Shown here one piece after another: positions 34,066 to 45,739 of a stretch of DNA of 64,000 bases. Numbering within the stretch: position 1 is the stretch's first letter; every line of letters starts with the position of its first letter. The translations under genes and the position numbers were made by a program. The notes beneath the pieces were generated by a model that searched no databases, was not told the DNA's origin, and worked only from the letters and a program-made list of their open reading frames with translations. The DNA lies in assembly GCA_033961575.1 (NCBI GenBank), contig CM066730.1:112339523-112403522 (forward strand), in the 5' to 3' direction. The stretch comes from Aselliscus stoliczkanus (lineage: Eukaryota; Chordata; Mammalia; Chiroptera; Hipposideridae).

Positions 34066-36009
34066 GTTCCTATTGTAGACATATTGGTAAGTCCACCAGG
34101 AGAAAGAATATACCTATATAAATATAAGAGTTACTGTTTCTTCTTAAATTTTATGTACAAAAAATAGGAAAGAGGCGTTTTCTTTCAGATTAGTTTTGTA
34201 CTCCTTGACAACCAAGTGCTCTTCATTCTGTAGGTGACAGCTTCTTTTTAATTTAAAACTATATCTCTAGTCTAAAGAAATCTATAATCAACAGGTACTC
34301 TTAAATGTTAATAGAAATGCTGAGTGAACTGGACAGGAACAGAAACTGTTCTCAGAAAGGATATTATTTTAAACTTGCTGAATAGGTATTTCCTTATATC
34401 TCTTACTTTTGGTCTTTTCTTCATTTTTGGATCATGGCTGGTAGAAATTTATCTTTTAGACATCATTTTCTGTTTCAACAAATTACCTTAGGCATCTAAG
34501 GCAAAACTAGAACCTGAGCCACTTCCATTGCTACTCAGCAAAATAAAGGTTTTAAAAACTAACATCAAGGACAACTAATAGGAAACAGGGTAGCAGTAAA
34601 GAACCATCAGGAGCAATTTTAAATCTGTTTTAGAAAAAATTATGTGTAACATTCAGGCCCCTTGTTTTCAAGGAAGTGTGAAAGGAATATTCTCTGCCAT
34701 AAGAATTTGCCATCTAGCTGATAAAAAGAACCTAGACATAAAAAGATGGATACCAATACAAAGAAACATCTACCTAATGCCAGTCTAGCACAGAAATGTA
34801 ATAGAAATTTAGTAGTTCTAAGGATTGTGGAGAAAATTAGATTTATGATGGACATTTAATTAAACAACAACACCCTAATGATATATATAAAAGAGAGAGA
34901 GATCGCGTGCTATATGGAATATATTAGTGTGGAGCCAGGTGGTAAATGGCCTTGAAAATTAGGGATAAAACTCTGATGTCTGTCCTTTAGCATGGACAAT
35001 GCAGAGAGCTGCTTCTTTGAATTTTCTAACCTGGAAGGACATGTGAAAAGTCATCTTTCAAAAAGATTGAATTGGAAAAATTTTGTAGGATGGTTTAATG
35101 AGAACAGAAACTTAGACTCTGAAGAGAAAGGAGATTTTTGGAATAAAGAACAAAAGTAAGTGACATTTTATTTTCTTCTGAGACAGCAAATAAGAGATTG
35201 AGGTAGGGAAAGTAACAAAGGTTGAACTAGGAAATGTAACAAAGACTCTTTCTAAGGTTGAGAGGTGATAAAATGAAGATATGGCCCCATTTTCCTCCAT
35301 TAGGTAAAACAGCCATCTTGAAAAAGTGAGGGTGCTGGAAGTAAAACTGAGACTTGAGATATATGGCAAAGATTTGAAACTGCTATAAGAAGTCTGCTAA
35401 AGAGCTTACAAGACACAGAAATGAGGCCTGGTTTAATTTAGGAGGCATGAATTTGTAGTGAACCTAAATCCATAATTTCTTCCAATTATTTCTGGCCAGG
35501 TAATCCATGAGATGAATCAATGTGGTGAATCCAGAGAAAGTTGGGGAATTACAATGGTGGGCTCTAATGTTTTATAAAAGTGTACATTAAAATGCCAAGT
35601 CATAGATTAAAAGGAGGGGAAGGCGATACAATCAGGAGGATGATAGCTTTAAGGAACTGGTAGAAAGTACTTGAAGAAGTGGAAAAACTAAGAAAAAATC
35701 ATGATGTAAGTCACTTTTATAGGGTATTTGATATACTCACATTAAAGGTCTCTTGGGGTAGGTGAAACTTTATCTCTCAATCTCTCATAAATGCTCTAAA
35801 ATTTCATTTTTTAAAACATATGCACTAATAAAATACTTTAGAAAATATTTTCTTCAAAGTGTCACACGTACAAAAATTGGTCTGATAATGCATCAAAGAA
35901 GGCTGAAGAATGAGGAAAGGTGAGACTGGAGAGTAAGGAGTTCTCTAAAAGAGGTACTTTAAAGGGAGTCCCCATATATGAGACATTTTCTGAAAAGTAC
36001 TCAGAGTTT
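34066..36009. other. Unassigned intergenic sequence
   Basis: AT-rich sequence with no recognised gene or repeat. Part of it (34950-35750) could be an ancient repeat but gave no clear match by eye. Confidence 0.4.
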
Positions 36010-36600
36010 GTCCCTTAGAAATTGGAGGGACACAGATGGAAAATAAGCATATGAAAATATGCTCAACACCATATGCCATAAGGGGACTACAAATTAAAAC
36101 AATAATGAGATGCCTCTACATATCTATTAGAACTGCTAAAATCCAAAACACTGACAACATGAAATACTGGCAAGGATGTGGAACAACAAGAACTCTTGTT
36201 CATTGCTGGTGGAAATACAAAATGGTCTAGTCATTTGGAAGACAGTTTGGCAGTCTTTTGTAAAACTAAACATACTCTAACCATATGATCCAGTAATCAT
36301 GCTCCTTGGTTTTCTCCAAATGACTTGAAAACTCATTGATGTCCACAGAAAAACCTGCATATGCATGTTTATAGCAGCTCTATGATTACCAAAACTTGGA
36401 AGCAACCAAGATTGTTGTACACACAACAAACTAACTCTACACATATTTTTTTCTCTCACCTTCAATAGATGAATGGCTAAATCAATTGAGGTACATATGT
36501 ACATACTGTATGATTCCAACTATATGACATTTTGGAAAATGCAAAACTATGAAAACAGTAAAAATGAACACCTTGGGCTTTAGGTGTATGTTAATGGAAG
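36010..36600 (+). mobile_element. Old L1 ORF2 C-terminal and 3' fragment
   Basis: Frame 36036-36230 encodes MENKHMKICSTPYAIRGLQ and YWQGCGTTRTLVHCWW, the ORF2 C-terminal cysteine motif. It is followed by TACTGTATGATTCCAACTAT, typical of the L1M 3' UTR. Confidence 0.85.
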
Positions 36601-36619
36601 ATGTCCTCTGCCCAGCCTG

Positions 36620-38189
36620 CAGCTAGCTCTGAAGTGAGAATGTGGGTTGGTCCTGTAGTGGAACACATGGGGTACCTTCAATGCATTTCACCCTCAGGTA
36701 GTGAACGCTGCTGGTGGGGGCAAGCTTCCTGTTGAATTACTTGAGGACAACTGTCTCCTCTTGGCCAGTATTCTTCTTTTTCCCAAGACAATGCAGGGCA
36801 GTAACACAGAATCAAAGTATTTTTCAGCCTATTAACATAACATATTCTTGCCTGACCCTATTATTGAAACTCTGGCATTATTGGGATAAAGTAGTTTTTG
36901 TTTCCATCCTGGATCTATTTCACTGTGAAGGTCTCTCCTAAGTTGAGAGTGTTGTTTACTTCCTATGATAGAATTTGTTGATCCCCAAATTTCTCCCCAG
37001 ATGTAGTAGGGGTGGGAGGATCTCTGCTTATCCTGTCACATCAATAAATGGAAACTCAGAACTTCACATGTAGAATTAGCAAAATAACTGCAAGAGGAAT
37101 GTTTATGGATACAGGGCCTCAATCTATAAACTGTCCTTAAGAAATTGAGGTCTTTAATTTAAAAGGAAATAATGAGATTTCTAATTATGTGTCTTTTTGC
37201 CTAGGAGCTAGACTCTCAATTCCTCCCCTTCCACTTCTAGTTCACTACTTACAAGATGAAAGGAACCAATCTAAGATTTCTAGAAGATTCTTGAATTCTA
37301 TGCAATTTTATTCAAGTCTACTGAGTATGTGCTATGTGTAGTACTGGATAGTGAAAATGCAATTTGTATCATTCAGAGAGAAATTCCCATGGTTTCTACA
37401 ACCTTGCTTTAAGAAATCATGCTAGAACAAAGGTTGACACAAAGAGTATTATTTCTTTTGCCATGTCAACCTAACAGCAAAGGAAGAAAACATTTCCCAA
37501 AATAATTTATCCTAAAAACTGTGAGCCCTACCAGGGATTCTCATGGGATAGGTCATTGAGGTTCAGAGTTTATGGAAAAGCATTCCAAATTCCTTCTGTT
37601 CCTTCCTTCAATAGTTACTTCATTTAACCTTGACAGTGACAAAGTTTTTTTTCTTCAAGGAAAAAAACTACTTCAAAAGGAAAAAAAGGGTAAAACAATA
37701 ATTCAATCTTCACCATTCTTTCAACTGGAAATATTAGCATATTACTGACACACACAAAAAAATGTGTTAGAGGCTCAGCTGGATTTAAAAAAAACCAAAA
37801 AAACAAAAAAACCTAGCTTTATTTTAAACTCCTTCAAATGACAGAAATCATTCATGGGAACTCAAAAGGAAGCAATCTTTGAGAGCAAAACACTACTATT
37901 TTTCTAATGGGTCTTCAGAAATACCCTAACTTTCCATCCATCCCTGTTCTAAGAAATCACCTACTTCCATTGGAAAATTCTAGGCTTAGGCAAAATATTC
38001 TATTTAACTTGCATTATAATGCAAAATCTTTTGCCAGAGAACCACCACCACTTATCAGGGTAGTATTTTTTTTTTTATGATACATTACCAAATGATTCTA
38101 AATTCTGAGATGCATTTGCCCCTCAACCTTCATTCTAATGTCAGATACTACATAAAATTTGCATCAGCACACATACAAACAGGTGTTTT
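36620..38189. other. Unassigned intergenic sequence
   Basis: No repeat family or gene recognised. It contains A-rich low-complexity patches near 37660-37810. Confidence 0.45.
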
Positions 38190-38206
38190 GGAAGCAAGTA
38201 ATTCTT

Positions 38207-38653
38207 TTATTTTTAAGATTTTATTGGGGAATTGGGGGAGGGGAACAGTGTTGGGGAATCGGGGAAGGGAAACAGACAAGTTGCTCTCCTTTTGTTCTTC
38301 AGTCTAGTTGCGGAGGACGTTGCTTCACTGGCCCATGTTGGTATCGTCATTGTGCTCTTCCCGGATGAGGCAGATCTGTCGCCGGCCTCTGGATGGTCGC
38401 TCACTGCAGCTATTGGCAACTCACGCTGACTGCCATCGGCTCACACTGGCTGCCAGCCACTCACTGAAGCCTATGGCAGCCCACTGTAGCAGGGGCTGCA
38501 GCCTACACCATCGCCGGGGCTCGCACAGCTCAGCTCCAGGTGGAGCTGTTGTTAGCTGTAGAGGGCAGTGTCACTGGCCCTCATGTGGGATCCGAACCGG
38601 GGCCACTGGCATCCCAAAACCAGCTCTTAACCAATGCACCACTCGGCCGGCCC
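38207..38653 (-). mobile_element. tRNA-derived SINE, long form (left arm of an inverted pair)
   Basis: Bounded by GGAAGCAAGTAATTCTT at 38190-38206 and 38654-38670, a perfect 17-bp duplication. Tail on the left (TTTTAAGATTTTATTGGGG), head on the right (ACCACTCGGCCGGCC). The perfect duplication suggests a recent insertion. Confidence 0.95.
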
Positions 38654-38750
38654 GGAAGCAAGTAATTCTTGATGATTTTCCCTTTTCCATTTTTGAAAAC
38701 TACAATTATTTTTTTGAGTTTACATCTTATTGATGAAAACATAAATCTAG

Positions 38751-39249
38751 AGGCTGGTCGAGTGGCTTGTTGGTTAAGAGTTGGCTTGGGATTGCGAGCT
38801 CTGAGCAGCAGGGCCACCAGTCAGATCCCACATGGGCCAATGACACTGTGCCTTCTATAGCTAAGATGGTGAAGAATAGCTCAACCTGGAGCTGGGCTGC
38901 TGTGAGTGGACGGCGACAGCGTAGGCAGCAGTGGGGCTGCACTGGGCTGCCTTGAGCTACCGTAAGTGGCTGGCAGCCAACGTGAGCTGCGTGAGCTGCC
39001 AGTAGTAGTTGTCCAATGGCAGGCAACCAACTGCCTTAGTTGGGAAGAGCACAATGATCGCAATGCCAACATGTGCCAGTGAAGCGACGTCCTCCACAAC
39101 TAGACTGAAGAACAAAAGGACTGCAACTTGTCTGTTCCCCTTCCCCGATTCCCCAGTGCTGTTCCCCTCCCCCAATTCCCCAATAAAATCTTTAAAAAAC
39201 GCCAAAAACCAAAAAACAAAACAAAACAAAAAAACAGAAAAAAAACCCC
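38751..39249 (+). mobile_element. tRNA-derived SINE, long form (right arm of an inverted pair)
   Basis: Bounded by CATAAATCTAG at 38740-38750 and about 39251-39261. The head has GAGTGGCTTGTTGGTTAAG; the tail is CCCCAATAAAATCTTTAAAA followed by an A-rich tract. It lies 97 bp from the oppositely oriented copy at 38207-38653. Confidence 0.93.
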
Positions 39250-39299
39250 TCATAAATCTAGTTGACATCCTTGATTTCTCCTTCCCACCTCCTCTATAT

Positions 39300-40165
39300 C
39301 CCATTTCTCCATTTGTCCCAATGGCTCTCAAATCATAATCTGCTCCTCTCTGTCTCCATTACTGCTGTCCTTGATCAAGCCACCAACGACTCCTCTGGGC
39401 TCCTACCATCTCTTCTCCTTTCACTCTTGCTCCTCTAAAATCCATTCTTCTCATAGATGCCAGGCTGATCCTCAAGAGCTTAAATTTGGTCATATTACTC
39501 CTTGCCCCCTTGAAACCTCCCAATGTCTTCTGTCACACCAAAATAAAATGAAAACTTCAGGCCAATAAAGCCCCATATGATTCGACCCACTTCTTTGATA
39601 CCCCTCCTCCCTTCCTCACTACTCCCAACCTCTATAAAATGGTGTTTCTCTAATCCAAATATCAAACTTTTTCTCACCTTAGCACCCATGCAATTGCTGT
39701 TTTCTCTTCCGGGAACTCTCTTCTCTAAATTCCTTTCATTATCCTTTCTACCCAACAAGTGCTCCCTATACTAGCAGCATGAGAATCACCTGGGACCCTA
39801 TAAAATCTGAGGTCTCAGGCACAACCCCTCACCTACTAATTACAATCTGCATTTCAACAAATCCCCAGGTGATTCATATGCAAGTTATAGTTGAGAAGGT
39901 CTAGCTTAGGTCTCAACTCAATTGTCACTTCTTCAGGCTCAGCTGACCCTCAATCTAAATTAGCTTCCGAAATCACTCTCTATTACACCATGTATTTGAT
40001 TTTTCTCATGACAATTAACTTTCAATGAAATACTTTATATGTTAACAAATATCTTTATTGTTTTTCCCCTCTAGAGTGTAAGCTCTATGAAAGCAGTGGC
40101 CATATTTATATTGTCCACTACTGTTTTACCACCTAGACTATCTCATCAATAGATAGATGATAGAT
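39300..40165 (+). mobile_element. L2 LINE 3' fragment, interrupted by a MER5A-like element
   Basis: Long ordered L2 match: CAAGCCACCAACGACTCCTC, GGTCATATTACTCCTTGCCC, CTCTAGAGTGTAAGCTCTAT and related phrases. A hAT element interrupts it at 39768-39905. Confidence 0.85.
39768..39905 (+). mobile_element. MER5A-like hAT MITE
   Basis: GAGAATCACCTGGGACCCTA near one end and CCCCAGGTGATTCATATGCA near the other are the inverted ends of MER5A. No coding capacity. Confidence 0.75.
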
Positions 40166-40202
40166 GAATGAATATTCAAATACAGACATAATTCAAATAC
40201 AT

Positions 40203-40357
40203 CTTTGTTTTTGTTTTGTTTTGTTTTTGTGTTTTTTGTGGGGTTTTTTTGTGTGTTTTTTTAAGGGCAGTGTCACTGGCCCTCATATGTGGGACCCGAA
40301 CCCGGGGCCGCTGGCTTCCCAAGCCAGCGCTCAACCACCGCGCCACTCAGCCGGCCC
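40203..40357 (-). mobile_element. tRNA-derived SINE, short form
   Basis: Duplication TCAAATACAT (40193-40202) and TCAAATATAT (40358-40367). Tail of (TTTTG)n and T-runs on the left; reversed B box GACCCGAACCCGGGGCC and head CCACTCAGCCGGCC on the right. Confidence 0.93.
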
Positions 40358-40507
40358 TCAAATATATCGTAATGATCAAAGAGATGGTAGGATAGAAAAA
40401 GTTCTCAATCTTTGTTTACCTGGGTTTTTGTGATCTAATTACCAGCCAGAAAAATTATGAGTTAAATTGAGTTTGGGCACAAATTACTTGCAGTATCCTA
40501 GTTGAAA

Positions 40508-40611
40508 CAAGGAAGGAACGGAAGAAGAAAGGAAGGAAGGAAAGGAAGGAGAAAAGGATGGGAGGAAGGGAGGAAGGATTGAAGGATAGAAGGATGGAAG
40601 GAAGGAAAGAA
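40508..40611. repeat. Imperfect (GGAA)n purine tract
   Basis: About 100 bp of GGAAG and GGATG units, plus strand. Confidence 0.85.
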
Positions 40612-41232
40612 TGCTGGCCTTGGAAGATGAGATGGTAATATATAAAATGGCCTTGCAAAAGATTGCATAGGATATGACTACAGAGGCAAGTAAGAGAGGA
40701 TCACACCAGGCCCCTCAACTTGGTATGAATCATGCTAGTTTCTCACCTTCCAGAGCTTAAAAATACTGAAGATTGAAGCTTTATATTTCTTATTGCACTA
40801 CCTAGAACTCATCACCAATTAGTAACCATTAAGAAGGAAAAAGGTGTTAACATCTGTGTAATGAAAAACCTCAGTCCTGGGTTTGTCATTTACTCTCACA
40901 CTAGTACCACACCACAATACTTCTGACACCAGATGTGTGAGAATTTTTCCACATCAATTAATTTTCTTGTGATACATCACAATATCTGCAATTCACTCTC
41001 AAATGGTTGACAAAAAAATAACCAAAACTAAAACTTAAACACCATATATATTTTACATTGTTATACATGCATATATAATTATCACATGTATGATTAAACT
41101 GTTGGTAGCTTGAACTTGCCATGGTGGCGGTATTTGTGTACCACAGAAGATAGCAAACACTACAAAACTAGGACTCTTCCTCCCCACCTGGGCCCAAGAG
41201 CCAGTTGTTAACATTTTATCAGCATACCACTG

Positions 41233-41270
41233 TGTGCACATATACACCCACACACATACATACATTTATG

Positions 41271-41306
<36 letters not shown>
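41233..41306. repeat. (CA)n microsatellite, compound
   Basis: Imperfect CACATA units, then about 14 clean CA units ending next to the MITE. Confidence 0.9.
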
Positions 41307-41307
<1 letters not shown>

Positions 41308-41309
<2 letters not shown>

Positions 41310-41512
41310 GGTGCCAAAAAAAAAGTATGCACATTTTAAGAAAGGAAAAAATTGTATTAAAATTATGCTGATAGTAACCATTTTGAGCACCTCTTGTAAC
41401 TGCAGAAGTCAACGGTGACTTGTATTCATCTTTTGTTATTGGTATACATTGAGTATTACAATTTTAATACCGTTTTCCTTTCTTAAAATGTGTATACATC
41501 TTTTGGCACCCT
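41308..41512 (-). mobile_element. Palindromic MITE (about 205 bp), copy 2
   Basis: Reverse-complement partner of 25571-25776. Left end AAGGTGCCAAAAA then ACATTTTAAGAAAGGAAAAA; right end CTTTCTTAAAATGTG then TTTTGGCACCCT. Inverted ends extend about 50 bp. Inserted at the end of a (CA)n tract. Confidence 0.78.
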
Positions 41513-41830
41513 CTCTCTCTCTCTCAGCAAGTGAGGCAAAGGTTAAAAATTGGGCAACCCAGGTGAAGAATATATGGGTGTTTTTATACTATTCCTACAA
41601 CTTTTCTAAAGATTTGAAATTTTTCCAAATAAAAAGTTGACAAAATTTAAAAATATAATCTGTGAAAATAAGTAGAGGTATATTACAGATGAAAAAACAT
41701 TGGTCATAAGTTGATTTAGTTAAGTTGGATGAGGATTTATTACAAGATTCTTTCTACTTTGGTACTATTATGGAAAATTCTTGAAATTTTCCATAATAAA
41801 AAGTTAACAAACATACACAAAACAAATTAA

Positions 41831-43408
41831 TATATAAAAGCAGTTAATCAAAAAAGAAATGCTGCTGAAAAATGACAATTGTTAAGGGCAAAAATGTTCA
41901 ATAAAATTTATTGATTATGTTCAAGCCAAGCTCTACCTGGCATATCTTGGAGGGGCACAGGATGCATTCGAAGGACATGTATTCGCAAGAAAATCTGAAT
42001 GTTCAGTACCTGTACCAGGAACAGGTTACTTCTATTTTTATGAGACCTGAACCATAAAACCTAAGGTTCTATTGAGAGTCAAGTTGAATAATTAAACATC
42101 GGGAGTTTGTGCTTGACACACAGTAGGCAATCGATACATATGTATTGAATGAATTAAGAAAAAAGTAATTCCCTTTCCTGATTCCTTTCAGGATACATAA
42201 CTTCATAAACAAAGATTAACACCCTCCTGGCCAAGGGTGGAGACTCTGGTGAGAACAAGGGAGAGTTCGGGTGGAAGGGTGTGTGTCACAGCAAACTGTC
42301 CTTCCTCTTGGTGTCTGTAGAGAAAAGCAAGGCCCACTTGAAGACGGCGAGACCTGTACAGTCACACCACATTTGGTTTAATGCTCTGCGGTTGCCACCC
42401 TGAGGTTTTTAATAATTTTATCTTTGAACTTGGATTTCACAAGTCATGCTGCTGTGATGTGTGTGAGCTGACAAGATTAAGTATAGTATGAATCTCTACT
42501 CTTTCTTGCCACTCCACTTACATGTAGAATTCTTCACAGCCCACGAGCACAGAATTCCCATGGACTCCCAGTGTTGCCGGGGAGTTCAGTGAGACTCAAG
42601 GCAAACACAAGGTATGTGAGTTCCATCTATAATAGAGGAAGGGGAGAAGAGGGGCACTCACAACCCTGAAAGACCCTGATATCTATTTCAACCAGAACTT
42701 GATTTGAATGCAGAATGTAATGGTGTTCTAAATGCAAATGTTAGCTATTTAACAAATGACTCAAGAACCCTATTGTATCTTTTCTTATTTATGTTACTTC
42801 CCTGTATTAGTCAATCACTTATGCTGAAAATGATGATAGAAGGAAAGGGAAAGACAGCAGCCCAAAGTTCCTTTTCCTGTCGAGTCTTTCCTTACTCATC
42901 AGTAAACCAAATGTAAAGTTTTGGTAGAATGTATGCCTATCAACAGATGAAATATAAACAGTTGATTTAGTTTTGTGCAGTGTTTCTACTATTCCGGTAA
43001 AAACAAAATCTGTATTGATGTTTGAGCTACAAAATACAAGTTGTGTAATTTCACAAATCTTGCAGATAAATCTAATGCCCTTATATTTGCTTTTAGAATG
43101 GACATTGTATAATATAACGATGGATGGTAAAATTCAGAGTAATCTAAAATTTTAATTTTCCTTTCCTTAGAATGACATTAAGTAGCAAATTAAAAACATC
43201 ATGAAAAGTTGAGAGAGAGAATGAAACAGAAAGGATACAACTTTGTATTTTAAAAGGAACGTCTTTAACTCTAACTTGTTATATTCTTTAAGCTGTCTCT
43301 CAAGAAGCTTTTCTTAAGGAGTCAAGGCTTCCTTCTGTTCCATCCTTAAAGGCATTAAAACATATTCCAATATACAGAGTTGAGTACTTTCTCCATCTGG
43401 TATCGTTT
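41831..43408. other. Unassigned intergenic sequence
   Basis: No gene recognised. A short MIR/L2-like end (GCTTGACACACAGTAGGCAA) sits near 42110-42155. The rest is unassigned. Confidence 0.45.
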
Positions 43409-43416
43409 CCCTTTAT

Positions 43417-43841
43417 TTTTTTAAAAAGATTTTATTGGGGTATTGGGGGAGGGGATCAGCACTGGGGAGTCGGGGAAGTGGAACAGACCAGTTACTGTCC
43501 TTCTGTTCTTCAGCCTACTTGTGGAGGACATCGCTTCACTGGCCCATGTTGGTATTGTGATCATTGTGCTCTTCCCAGCTGAGACAGATCAGCCATTGAA
43601 TGGCAGCTCATGCCTGATGCTGGCCACTCACAGTAGCTTTACAGCAGTCCTCTGCAGCAGGGACTGCAGCCTGTGTGGTAGCCGGTGACTCATGGCAGCC
43701 CAGCTCCAGGTTGAGCTGTTGTTCACTATCTTAGCTCTAGAGGGTAGTGTCACTGGCCCTCAAGTGAGATCCAAACCAGGGCCCTTCTGCTCCAAGCTGG
43801 AGTCCCAAGCTAGCTCTTAACCAACTCTGTCACTCTGCCGG
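43417..43841 (-). mobile_element. tRNA-derived SINE, long form
   Basis: Tail on the left (AAAAAGATTTTATTGGGGTA), head on the right (CTCTTAACCAACTCTGTCAC then CTGCCGGC). The flanks CCCTTTAT and CCCTTTAAT form a weak duplication. About 425 bp. Confidence 0.88.
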
Positions 43842-44324
43842 CCCTTTAATATGAAGATTTGCTCATTAACCAGGCCTTCTCTGATTGGAGCAGCAGCTCA
43901 GAGCTTGAGAGGAGATTCTTTTCTGCTCCCTACAGGCTCAAAGAAAGGTTTAATCCAGGCTGGAACAATCCAGCAACCACTGGTTAGACATGCGGCTTTA
44001 AAGTTCAACTTTACACAAACAGTGCAATGCAATTCCAGGACAAAGTCCATAAACATGGTTCCTGACAGCCTTACCTTTCAGTGTCTTGATGGCTCTGGAT
44101 CATCATGACCTTTAGGTTTTGGCCTCCATGGGGAGATTTCAGAGATAATGCTTGTCCTCTTGACCCCATGTCTGGTAGCCAGCTGTGTAACCAAAACTCT
44201 TTACCGAGCTTCCCAAGCACAAAGCCATGGCAGAATAAATATAAGAGACAGAGGGTACATTTCACCTGGAAATTTGCATGATGGCTAGTAAAAACCTGGG
44301 ACATAAAATCAGAGATCTCTTCCT

Positions 44325-44505
44325 ATCAGCTGTGTGACGTTGTGCAAGTCACTCACCCTCTCTTGGCATCAGTTTCCTGATCTATAAAGTGGGAGTAACA
44401 ATACTTATCCTGCCTGCCTCATCAGGTTGTTGTGAAAAGTAAAATGGGATAATTTTATGGGAAAGTACCTTTTAATAGTGAAAGCATGCCCAAAGTTATA
44501 AACTT
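44325..44505 (+). mobile_element. MIR fragment
   Basis: Clear ordered match: CAGCTGTGTGACGTTGTGCAAG, CATCAGTTTCCTGATCTATA, GGTTGTTGTGAAAAG. Confidence 0.85.
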
Positions 44506-44724
44506 ATTAAAGATGACGGGTTCTGGAAAACATTTTTAAATTAATGTTTTCAGACACTTAACAAATATGTATTAAGCACCTATCATAGGCAGGTTCTATT
44601 CTAGGCAATAGAGATACATTAGTGAACAAAAACCAACAAATGTCTCTATTTGTATAGAATTTGTAGTTTGCTAACCAAGATACTAACAGTGAAAAAAGTA
44701 AGAGTGAAGTTGTGATTTTAATAG

Positions 44725-45110
44725 GATGATGTGGCAGATTGTAACAATTGTGGCCTCTGATCAGACTGTCCTGTGTACAAATCCCCTTGCCATGGACTCT
44801 GCTGTTCCTGATTCGCTCATCAGGAACCCACGACTTGTGAGGCCTTGGAGCTTCTACTCTTGCTCTTCTGAAACATTTATGCTGTTGTGTGAGGAAGCCG
44901 GGCTAGACTGCAAAAGAATTCGATATCCCATGGAGAGAGAACCTGCCAACAGCAGCACTGAGGCCAAGCCATACCGGTGAGGTAAGCTTACACCCTCTGG
45001 TCCCAGTGGCACTACCAGTTGATTGCAGCTCATGGACCCCCGGTGAGCCCAGCAGACCTACAGAATTGTGAGATACAAGAACTCAGTGTTTTTAAGAGGA
45101 GGCCAGAGAA
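44725..45110 (+). mobile_element. Old MaLR/ERVL-like LTR fragment
   Basis: Contains GACTTGTGAGGCCTTGGAGC, TTCTACTCTTGCTCTTCTG, GAAGCCGGGCTAGACTGC and GTGAGCCCAGCAGACC, phrases of an old mammalian LTR whose subfamily I cannot name. Confidence 0.5.
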
Positions 45111-45157
45111 AGCCACTCAGAGAAGGTGATATGTCAACAAGAATAGAAGAAGGAAGC

Positions 45158-45474
45158 TGCTACGGACTGAATGTTTGTGTTCTCCCCAAATTCGTATGTT
45201 GAAGCCTTCACCCCAGTGTGGCTGTATTTGAAGATGGGGCCTCTAAGGAAGAAACTGGGGTTAAAGGAGGTCATGAGGTTGCATTGAGAAAAGGTCATGT
45301 GAGGACATAGCAAGAAGGCGGTTGTCTGCAAGCCAGGATGAGAATTCTCACTAGAAACCAAAACAGCTAGAACCTTGACTTGCACTTCTCCAGAACTGTG
45401 AGAAAATAAATTTCTGCTGTTTAAGTCACCCAGTCGATGGTAGTTTGTTATGGCAGCCCGAGCTGACTAAGACA
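45158..45474 (+). mobile_element. MLT1-type solo LTR with 5-bp duplication
   Basis: Starts TGCTACGGACTGAATG, ends GAGCTGACTAAGACA, and carries the poly(A) signal in GAGAAAATAAATTTCTGC. Flanked by GAAGC at 45153-45157 and 45475-45479, the 5-bp duplication usual for MaLR elements. The flanks (45090-45157 and 45480-45730) look like two halves of another ancient repeat. Confidence 0.85.
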
Positions 45475-45739
45475 GAAGCCATGCAGATATCTGGAGAGAA
45501 CATTCCGGCAGAAGGAACAGCTGTGCAAAGGCCCCGAAGTTCAGGCACGCTGGAAGGCTGCGATGTGGGACTCCAGTGAGGGCAGAACTGAGGACCATGG
45601 GGTGGGGGTAGGGGGTGAAGGGGTATGCAAATCAGGAGACCCTTTAAAGACTGCTTTTTACTCTAAATTAAAAGGAAAGTCTGTGCAGGGTTTTGAGGGG
45701 TGGAGTGACATGGTTTCAAAGGACATGTATTTCTGTAAT

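Larger units (their letters stand above)
40860..41830 (+). mobile_element. Old L1 3' UTR fragments, interrupted
   Basis: CAAATGGTTGACAAAAAAATAA (40890-41040) and AACTTTTCTAAAGATTTGAA with CAAATAAAAAGTTGAC (41570-41645) match L1M 3' ends. A further AATAAAAAGTT end lies at about 41800. A MITE and a (CA)n tract lie between them. Confidence 0.55.

Noticed and set aside
40164..40433. 89-codon plus-strand frame
   Set aside because: It runs through a SINE (40203-40357) and its T-rich tail. No gene.
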